A stretch of DNA of 10,983 nucleotides from Gordonia crocea. GTDB lineage: Bacteria; Actinomycetota; Actinomycetes; Mycobacteriales; Mycobacteriaceae. Location of the stretch: contig NZ_BJOU01000006.1 of assembly GCF_009932435.1 (NCBI RefSeq), positions 1-10,983 on the forward strand. Direction: 5' to 3'. Positions 5,961 through 10,983 of this stretch are shown one piece after another (position 1 is the stretch's first letter; each line of letters opens with the position of its first letter). A program made the translations under genes and the position numbers. The notes under the pieces are model-generated. The model had not been told where the DNA came from. It saw nothing but the letters and a program-made list of their open reading frames with translations, and searched no databases.

Positions 5961-7207
5961 CGCTTGGCGTAGTACCGGCCCAAGAAGTCGTCGCGGTACT
6001 CGGGGTAGGTGCCGTCATCGATCGCGCGGCGGGCGCCGTCGACCATCTCGACGACGAAGGACAGGTTGTGCAGTGTCGCCAGAGTCGCGCCCAGCCCCTC
6101 CTTCGCCTTGAACAGGTGGTGCAGATAGGCGCGGGTGTACTGCGTCGTGTAGTTGCTCAACTCCGCGTCGAGCGGCGAGAAGTCGTCGCGGAAGCGGGCG
6201 TTGGTGATGTTCACCCGGCCGTCTCGGGTGTAAATCGCGCCGTTGCGCGCCACCCGGGTCGGGGACACGCAGTCAAAGGTGTCAATGCCGTTCTCGATGG
6301 CGACGAAGATGTCGTCGGGCTCGCTGATGCCCAACAGGTGTTTCGGCTTGTCCTCCGGCAGTTTGGCGTTGACCCAGCCGACGATGGTGCCGAGGTTGTC
6401 CTTCTCCAGGGCCCCGCCGATCCCGAACCCGCCGAAGCCCTTGCCGCCGTCGGCCTCGTCGCGGGCCCCCAACTCGGCGAGGTCGCGCGCCGCCTTGCGC
6501 CGCAGGTCCTCGTACTGGGCGCCCTGGACCACACCCCACAGCGACTGTTGCGGTCGGTGGGACCGCTCGACGCTGAGCCGGTTGTGCTCGGCGAGGCAGC
6601 GGATCGCCCACAACCGGGTCCGCTCCAACGAATTCTCTTGGTAGCCACGGGTGTTCATCAGGGTGGTCAGCTCGTCAAAGGCGAAGATGATGTCGGCCCC
6701 GAGCTGGTGCTGGATCTGCATCGACAGCTCCGGGGTGAACCGGTGGGTCGTCCCGTCGATGTGGGACTTGAAGGTCACCCCGTCGTCGTCGACGGCGGCC
6801 AGCCGCTCCTTGCCCTCGGCGATCTTCTCATCGTCGGGACGGTGGCCCGCCGTCATCTCGATGACCTTTTTGAAGCCGACGCCCAGCGACATCACCTGGA
6901 ACCCGCCGCTGTCGGTGTAGGTGGGGCCCGGCCAGTTCATGAAGGCCCCGAGCCCACCGGCCGCGTCGACGATCGCCGGACCCGGCTGCAGGTAGAGGTG
7001 GTAGGCGTTGGCCAACACCGCCTGGGCGCCGAGCTGCGCCACCGCCTCGGGCACCACCGTCTTGACGGTGGCCTTCGTCCCGACCGGGATGAAGGCCGGG
7101 GTGGCGATGTCGCCATGCGGGGTGGAGATCACCCCGGTGCGCCCCAGACCCAAGTCCATGCGGGTGCCGACGGTGAACCGGGTTTGCGAAGCAGTCACGT
7201 CGGGCAT
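5957..7207 (-). CDS. tgt: tRNA-guanine transglycosylase, divergent, without zinc cysteines
   Basis: A 416-residue TIM-barrel enzyme that exchanges guanine at tRNA position 34 for a 7-deazaguanine (preQ1 in most bacteria, queuine in eukaryotes). The catalytic parts are intact: TDSGGFQ with Asp99, FDE with Asp178, GVVQG with Gln228, and FDCVSPTRVARNG with the nucleophile Asp312. The zinc site is not. Where Zymomonas Tgt has Cys318, Cys320 and Cys323, this protein has Leu350, Asn352 and Thr355, with one residue fewer before RAYLHHL; the zinc His is kept as His380. The pocket also differs: Leu180 replaces Cys158, and IGGAL (263-267) replaces LAVGE. There is an extra ~25 residues between Asp99 and Asp178. 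ATG 7207 is chosen; a TTG at 7225 would add six residues. It faces gluQ tail-to-tail with overlapping stops. Transglycosylase membership is firm; substrate is open. Confidence 0.92.
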   Translation of the reverse strand: MPDVTASQTRFTVGTRMDLGLGRTGVISTPHGDIATPAFIPVGTKATVKTVVPEAVAQLGAQAVLANAYHLYLQPGPAIVDAAGGLGAFMNWPGPTYTDSGGFQVMSLGVGFKKVIEMTAGHRPDDEKIAEGKERLAAVDDDGVTFKSHIDGTTHRFTPELSMQIQHQLGADIIFAFDELTTLMNTRGYQENSLERTRLWAIRCLAEHNRLSVERSHRPQQSLWGVVQGAQYEDLRRKAARDLAELGARDEADGGKGFGGFGIGGALEKDNLGTIVGWVNAKLPEDKPKHLLGISEPDDIFVAIENGIDTFDCVSPTRVARNGAIYTRDGRVNITNARFRDDFSPLDAELSNYTTQYTRAYLHHLFKAKEGLGATLATLHNLSFVVEMVDGARRAIDDGTYPEYRDDFLGRYYAKR

Positions 7208-7254
7208 TCTCGCAGGCTGCCGCAAGATTCATCAAAAGTTAAGGGGTGCTTCGC

Positions 7255-7260
7255 TACCCT
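7255..7260 (+). promoter_or_regulatory. -10 box TACCCT for the lipoprotein gene, probably leaderless
   Basis: TACCCT fits the TAnnnT pattern and is followed by 7 bases (GGATCCC) and the ATG at 7268. This is the same spacing as at the two TAGGGT boxes in this window. No Shine-Dalgarno sequence lies between box and start. It sits in the 60-base gap shared with divergent tgt. Confidence 0.5.
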
Positions 7261-7267
7261 GGATCCC

Positions 7268-7759
7268 ATGTTGGCAAGTACCAAGACCCTGATCACGCGC
7301 GCGACCGGCACCGCCGTCGTCCTCGGCGCCGCAGGCCTGGTCCTGTTCGGCTGCGGCACCGACGACACGACCGCCCCGAGTGACACGTCCGGCTCGCCGG
7401 CGGCCACCAGTGCTCCGGCGTCGAGCACCGACAAGTCCGGGGTGGCCGTCGTTCCCGGGCCCAACCCGTCGAAGGTGGGCTCGCCCACCTCGATTCCGGC
7501 CGACCGCCAGGTGCCCGACGTCCCCGGTACCAAGTGCGGGGCGACCCGCGGTCCCGACGGCGCGCTCGAACTGGTCATCCTCAAGGGCAAGATCCGGTGC
7601 GACACCGCCAAGAAGGTGGCCGACGAATACGGCCCGATGATCGCCAGCGGCCGCAAGCAGACCGTGCAGGGCTGGACGTGCGGGCCGTCGGCCTCGGAAA
7701 ACATCCTCGCCGCCTGCGCCAAGGGTGAGGACACCTTCGTCTTCCAACTCCCCAACTGA
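7268..7759 (+). CDS. Small lipoprotein, four-cysteine secreted domain, unknown function
   Basis: A 163-residue putative lipoprotein. The N-terminus has a charged start, a hydrophobic run (AVVLGAAGLVL) and a lipobox LFGC with the lipidated Cys29. A Ser/Thr/Ala/Pro-rich linker covers about 31-58. The folded part (about 80-163) holds four cysteines (90, 111, 138 and 150), which could form two disulfides. Landmarks are VPGTKCGATRGPDG, KIRCDTAKKVADEYGPMI and QGWTCGPSASENILAAC. Small secreted proteins with this Cys spacing and a GWTC element are common in mycobacteria and relatives, but I cannot name a family or function. The upstream frame stays open through the opposite strand of tgt; the ATG at 7268 is chosen because the lipoprotein signal begins there and a -10 box precedes it by 7 bases. 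Confidence 0.85.
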   Translation: MLASTKTLITRATGTAVVLGAAGLVLFGCGTDDTTAPSDTSGSPAATSAPASSTDKSGVAVVPGPNPSKVGSPTSIPADRQVPDVPGTKCGATRGPDGALELVILKGKIRCDTAKKVADEYGPMIASGRKQTVQGWTCGPSASENILAACAKGEDTFVFQLPN

Positions 7760-7780
7760 GAGCCCGCTGCGGAAAATGTT

Positions 7781-7829
7781 CCCCGGGTGATCCGCCGGGG
7801 GCAGACTTCCCCCGAGCGCTCGCCTGGGG
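7781..7829. terminator. Alternating C/G-run hairpins after the lipoprotein gene
   Basis: CCCCGG (7781-7786) can pair with CCGGGG (7795-7800), and CGGGGG (7796-7801) can instead pair with CCCCCG (7809-7814). A fourth run GGGG lies at 7826-7829, and CGAGCGCTCG (7813-7822) is a perfect 10-base palindrome. The first hairpin starts 21 bases after the lipoprotein stop. No T-tract follows. A terminator is the simplest reading; mutually exclusive stems are also possible. Weak support. Confidence 0.3.
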
Positions 7830-7869
7830 AGGTTTCTCAGCAGCCTGACGCCCGACGCTCGGCGCTTGG

Positions 7870-7875
7870 TAGGTT
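7870..7875 (+). promoter_or_regulatory. Possible -10 box TAGGTT for the hydrolase gene
   Basis: TAGGTT fits TAnnnT and would give a leader of about 38 bases before the ATG at 7921. A Shine-Dalgarno AAGGA lies at 7911-7915. No clear -35 was seen. Unlike the other promoters in the window this one is not leaderless. Single hexamer match, so weak. Confidence 0.3.
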
Positions 7876-7920
7876 GTCCGAATCACCCGCTCCCACGGGC
7901 TCGACAACCGAAGGAACGCC

Positions 7921-9591
7921 ATGACCAGCACCGCGCCGCACCGGCCGAGAAGAACGTTGCGCCAACGGCTCACGTACTTGTCCTACGGCGGACTCGTCGG
8001 GGCGCTGGTCCTGCTGCTGGCGTCGGCGACCCCGTCGCTCCTACCGCGCGGCTGGTTCTTCCAGGGCGTGATCTCCGGCGGTGCGGCAGCCGTGGGCTAT
8101 GCGCTCGGCGTGCTGATCACCTGGCTGGCCCGGTTCATGGTCTCGCGCAGTGAACCGTGGCCGAAACCGCAGCGGTTCTGGTGGTGGGCGCTGGCCTTCG
8201 TCGCCGTGTTCGACGCGGCGGTGATGTTCTACTGGTACGTCCGGTGGCAGAACGACCTGCGCGACCTGATGGGGGTCGACCGCATCGGGTACTCCGCCAT
8301 CCCCAAGGTCCTCGCCGTCGCCTTCGTCGCCTTCCCGGTGCTGATGGCCATCGGCAAGTTCTGGGGCATCGGACTGCGCTGGGTCATCGCACTGCTGCGC
8401 GACCTGGTCCCGCCGCGGCTGGCGACGGTCGTGGGCGGCGCGCTCGTCGTCGCACTGACCGTCGCACTGGTCAACGGCGTGCTCGTCGAGAACGTCATGA
8501 AGGTGCTCAACAACTCCTTCGCGGCGGCCAACAACGAGACCAAGGCCGATACCTCGGCGCCCACCTCGACGTTGCGCTCCGGCGGACCCGGGTCGACGGT
8601 CAGTTGGGACTCGCTGGGCCGGGAGGGCCGCTCCAACGTCGCCGACGGTCCGACCGTCGCCCAGCTCACCGCGTTCAACGGCACCCCGGCCATGGAACCC
8701 ATCCGGGTTTACGCCGGCCTCGACTCGGCCCCCGACCTCGGTGCCATCGCCGACGCCGCGGTCGCCGAACTCGAACGCACCGGCGGGCTCAAGCGCAAGG
8801 TCATCGCCGTCGGGTCGTCGACGGGAAGCGGCTGGCTGAACAAGGCCTACATCGACTCGCTCGAGTACATGTACAACGGCGACACCGCGCTCGTCTCGAT
8901 GCAGTACTCGTACCTGCCCAGCTGGATTTCTTTCTTGGTCGACAAGGAACGCGCCCGCCAGGCCGGCATCCAGTTGTTCGAGGCGGTCAGCGAGAAGGTC
9001 CGCGAGATCCCCGAGGCGCAGCGCCCCAAGCTCGTCGTGTTCGGCGAATCGTTGGGCAGCTTCGCCGGGGAGTCCCCCTTCGGGTCGATCCCGACGATCG
9101 CCGCCCGCACCGACGGCGCCCTGTTCACCGGCCCGACGTTCAACAACCAGCTGTGGCTCGACACCACCCTCGACCGCGATGACGGTTCGCCCGAGGTGAT
9201 GCCGGTGTGGGGCAAGGGCAAGCAGGTCCGGTTCATCGCCGACGAGACCGATCTCGGGCGCCCCGACGCACCGTGGCCGGGTAACCGCATCGTGTACATC
9301 CAGCACGCCTCGGACCCGATCACCTGGTGGAATCCCGGCCTGCTGTTCCGCGAGCCGGATTGGCTCAAAGAGCCCCGCGGGCGCGACGTGCTGCCCGCGA
9401 TGCACTGGATCCCGGTGGTGAGCTTCCTGCAGGTGTCGGCCGACATGGCGGTGGCGGTCAACGTGCCCGACACGCACGGTCACCACTACCTGCGGGCGAT
9501 CCCGTTCTCCTGGGCCAAGATCCTCGAGCCGGAGGGTTGGACGCCGGAGAAGACCCAGCGCCTGGTTCCGCTGCTCAAGCGCGACGGCTAA
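7921..9591 (+). CDS. Alpha/beta-hydrolase family membrane protein (Abhydrolase_9)
   Basis: A 556-residue membrane-anchored hydrolase of the actinobacterial type with an N-terminal membrane domain (Abhydrolase_9_N, PF15420) and a C-terminal alpha/beta-hydrolase domain (PF10081). About five helices lie at roughly 21-40, 47-72, 87-108, 128-150 and 166-188. After a Ser/Thr/Gly linker (about 205-240) the catalytic part has GSSTGSGW (298-305), the nucleophile elbow FGESLGS with Ser377 in GxSxG, HASDPITWW with Asp465 as a candidate acid, and THGHHYL near the end with His519, His521 or His522 as candidate base. Physiological substrate is unknown for the family as far as I know; a lipid or ester in the envelope is a guess. 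ATG 7921 has AAGGA at 7911-7915. It ends immediately before a block of 21-bp repeats shared with the convergent murF-like gene. Confidence 0.9.
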   Translation: MTSTAPHRPRRTLRQRLTYLSYGGLVGALVLLLASATPSLLPRGWFFQGVISGGAAAVGYALGVLITWLARFMVSRSEPWPKPQRFWWWALAFVAVFDAAVMFYWYVRWQNDLRDLMGVDRIGYSAIPKVLAVAFVAFPVLMAIGKFWGIGLRWVIALLRDLVPPRLATVVGGALVVALTVALVNGVLVENVMKVLNNSFAAANNETKADTSAPTSTLRSGGPGSTVSWDSLGREGRSNVADGPTVAQLTAFNGTPAMEPIRVYAGLDSAPDLGAIADAAVAELERTGGLKRKVIAVGSSTGSGWLNKAYIDSLEYMYNGDTALVSMQYSYLPSWISFLVDKERARQAGIQLFEAVSEKVREIPEAQRPKLVVFGESLGSFAGESPFGSIPTIAARTDGALFTGPTFNNQLWLDTTLDRDDGSPEVMPVWGKGKQVRFIADETDLGRPDAPWPGNRIVYIQHASDPITWWNPGLLFREPDWLKEPRGRDVLPAMHWIPVVSFLQVSADMAVAVNVPDTHGHHYLRAIPFSWAKILEPEGWTPEKTQRLVPLLKRDG

Positions 9592-9592
9592 T

Positions 9593-9671
9593 CGCCGACT
9601 GGGCCCTCATCCCCGCCGACTGGGCCCTGTTTTCCGCCGACTGGGCCCAGAATTTCACCGACTGGGCCCAG
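9593..9671. repeat. 21-bp tandem repeat, four units, filling a convergent gap
   Basis: A 14-base core, CGCCGACTGGGCCC (CACCGACTGGGCCC in the fourth), starts at 9593, 9614, 9635 and 9656, an exact 21-base period. The seven bases between cores differ from unit to unit. Each core contains GGGCCC, and in units 3 and 4 it extends to the 10-base palindrome CTGGGCCCAG. The block begins one base after the hydrolase TAA and ends six bases before the murF-like stop, so it is noncoding in both directions. A period of two DNA helical turns would put all the cores on one face. Confidence 0.9.
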
Positions 9672-9675
9672 CGGC
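9636..9675. terminator. Candidate bidirectional terminator from repeat units 3 and 4
   Basis: CTGGGCCCAG at 9641-9650 can pair with its copy at 9662-9671 across an 11-base loop. GCCG (9636-9639) then pairs with CGGC (9672-9675), with one A bulged. The stem of about 14 pairs lies between two convergent genes and works in either direction. No T-tract is present on either side. The structure is seen in the sequence; the terminator role is inference. Confidence 0.45.
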
Positions 9676-9676
9676 C

Positions 9677-10983
9677 TCAGCCGAGCAGCTCGACGACCCG
9701 CTCCAACGCCGCGACCCGTGCTGCCCTTGACCAGCACTGCCAACGGCGCGTCGAGCGAAGCGAGATAGTCCGCGGCGGCCGCCGCATCCCCGACGTGGAC
9801 GACGCCGTCGCCGTAGCGCGGCTCATCGACCGCGACGACGTCGACGCCGAGCGACGACGCCAGCTCGGCGATCTCGCGATGGGCGAGGGCCGCATCCTCG
9901 CCGAGCTCGGCCATCGTGCCCAACACCGCCACCCGGCGCGGGACGTCGACGCGGACCAATGCCTGCAACGCCGCCGGTCATCGACGTCGGGTTTCGCGTT
10001 GTAGGGCGTCGTTGATGATCGTCAGCCCGGAATCGGTCTGCGAGAACTCCATCCGCAGCCCCGACAGGGCGGCACTGCGCAGCCCCGAAACAATGCCGTC
10101 GAGTCCGACGCCGAGCGACCGCCCGCAGCAGCGGCGGCCAGCGCGTTACCGACCTGGTGCTCGCCGCGCGCACGAGGTGGACCGGCACGCTCCCCCACGG
10201 CGAATGCAGAGTGAAGGATGCGCGCAGCTCATCGTCGAGCACGACGTCCGGCCGCGGTGAGATCGGCCGACGCGCCGGCTGCGCTATAGGTCAACACCCG
10301 CGCGGCGGTGCGCGTGGCCATCGCGGCGACGTTCTCGTCGTCGGCGTTTGAGCACGGCGACACCGGAGGCCGGAAGCGACTCGACCACTCCCCCTTGGTC
10401 TGTGCCACCGCCTCGAGGGAACCGAAGTTTTCCCGGTGCACCGCCTCGACGCGGGTCAGCACGCCCACCGTCGGCGACGCGATCTCGCACAGCGTGGCGA
10501 TGTGCCCGACCCCGCGGGCCCCCATCTCCAACACCGCAGCCTCGGTACCGTCCTCGGCCGCCGACGAGGGTGAGCGGCAAGCCGAGCTCGTTGTTGAAAC
10601 GACTTGGCGCTCGCCGTCGTCCGATAGGTGGAGGCGAGGACGCCGGCCAGCGGTCCTTGGTCGAGGTCTTGCCCACCGAACCCGTCACCCCGACGACGCG
10701 TTCGCCGATCCGGGCCCGGGCTGCCCGGCAAGCGCTCGCAGGCAGCGCCGTGTCGTCGACGCGGATCGCGGCCGCCCCGTCCGGCGGGGGCGTGTCGTCG
10801 CGGCTGGTCAGGTATGCCGAAGCGCCGGCGGCCAAGGCCGCGGGGAGGAATTCGTGACCGTCGCGCTCGGCGACGATCGGCACGAAAAGCTGCCCCCGGT
10901 CCAGGGTGCGCGAATCGATGCTCGCACCGTTGACGGTGACGTCGGCGCCGGTCGCGGTGCCGCCGGTGGCGGCGGCGAGGTCT
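9677..10983 (-). pseudogene. murF: MurF-type UDP-MurNAc-tripeptide-D-Ala-D-Ala ligase, multiply frameshifted, 5' end cut by window
   Basis: MurF adds D-Ala-D-Ala to the UDP-MurNAc tripeptide in peptidoglycan synthesis. No single frame is open, but joining frames gives a nearly full MurF. In order: SIDSRTLDRGQLFVPIV, the P-loop GVTGSVGKTSTKD, SFNNELGLPLTLVG, VLEMGARGVGHIATL, FGSLEAVAQTKGE, NADDENVAAM, INDAYNANPTSM, VAVLGTMAELGEDAALAHRE, VLVKGS and the end RVAALERVVELLG with TGA at 9677-9679. About fourteen indels of one or two bases are needed, for example extra bases at about 9719, 9974, 9993, 10005, 10348 and 10598, and missing bases near 10167, 10389 and 10652. I saw no nonsense mutations in the true frames. 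Only the first few residues are missing at the right edge. It could be sequencing error or a recent pseudogene. Its downstream neighbour is not mraY, as would be usual in the division/cell-wall cluster. Confidence 0.8.

Noticed and set aside
6068..7267. Plus-strand open frame running opposite tgt into the lipoprotein gene
   Set aside because: The part before 7268 is low-complexity shadow of tgt. The real gene starts at the lipoprotein signal at 7268.
8041..9486. Long open frame of 481 codons on the minus strand opposite the hydrolase gene
   Set aside because: It is rich in Arg, His, Asp and Gly with no domain and lies fully opposite a well-supported membrane hydrolase. This is a GC-rich shadow frame.
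9593..9671. CRISPR-like array
   Set aside because: Cores of 14 bases with 7-base spacers are far too short for CRISPR, and no cas genes are present.
9591..9680. Repeated ADWAxxx (plus) or GPVGxxx (minus) heptapeptides from the 21-bp repeat
   Set aside because: The repeats lie after the stops of both flanking genes, and the frames containing them are shadows. The peptide periodicity only reflects a 21-base period.

Overview
The window is high-GC DNA with the coding style of a mycolate-containing actinobacterium (Mycobacteriales). Gordonia or a relative is my best guess. The reasons are TAnnnT-type -10 boxes placed for leaderless mRNAs, the mycobacterial-type LigC/Prim-PolC repair pair, an HtaA-like secreted protein and a membrane-bound Abhydrolase_9 protein. 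The genus is inference.

Layout, left to right. Positions 1-1111 hold two tandem ABC-2 type permeases on the + strand; the first is cut by the window edge and carries a frameshift. A proline-rich single-pass membrane protein follows (1141-1770). On the - strand come a secreted protein with an HtaA-like domain (1774-2844) and, further right, a two-gene repair operon. That operon is transcribed ligC (3967-5019) then prim-polC (2879-3967). Divergent from ligC is gluQ (5067-5960), which ends tail-to-tail and overlapping with tgt (5957-7207, - strand). Divergent from tgt is a small lipoprotein (7268-7759), followed by an alpha/beta-hydrolase membrane protein (7921-9591). The gap between this and the last gene is filled by four 21-bp tandem repeats. 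The last gene, on the - strand and reaching the right edge, is a MurF-type peptidoglycan ligase broken by about fourteen small indels.

How the genes work together. GluQ-RS and Tgt both act on queuosine-type modification of the tRNA wobble base, so 5067-7207 looks like a small queuosine module. The Tgt is unusual: the three zinc-binding cysteines of bacterial Tgt are missing, and the substrate-pocket residues differ from the canonical preQ1-using enzyme in ways seen in queuine-using enzymes. This is the most interesting signal in the window. LigC and Prim-PolC form a known gap-filling and sealing repair pair. The ABC permeases and the proline-rich protein may be one transcription unit.

The indels cluster at the two ends of the window (one near 115, about fourteen between 9719 and 10760), while the middle is clean. 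This pattern fits low-quality contig ends better than biological decay, although a real murF pseudogene cannot be excluded from the sequence alone. No RNA genes, CRISPR arrays, insertion sequences or att sites were recognised. No stretch longer than 300 bases lacks a gene.
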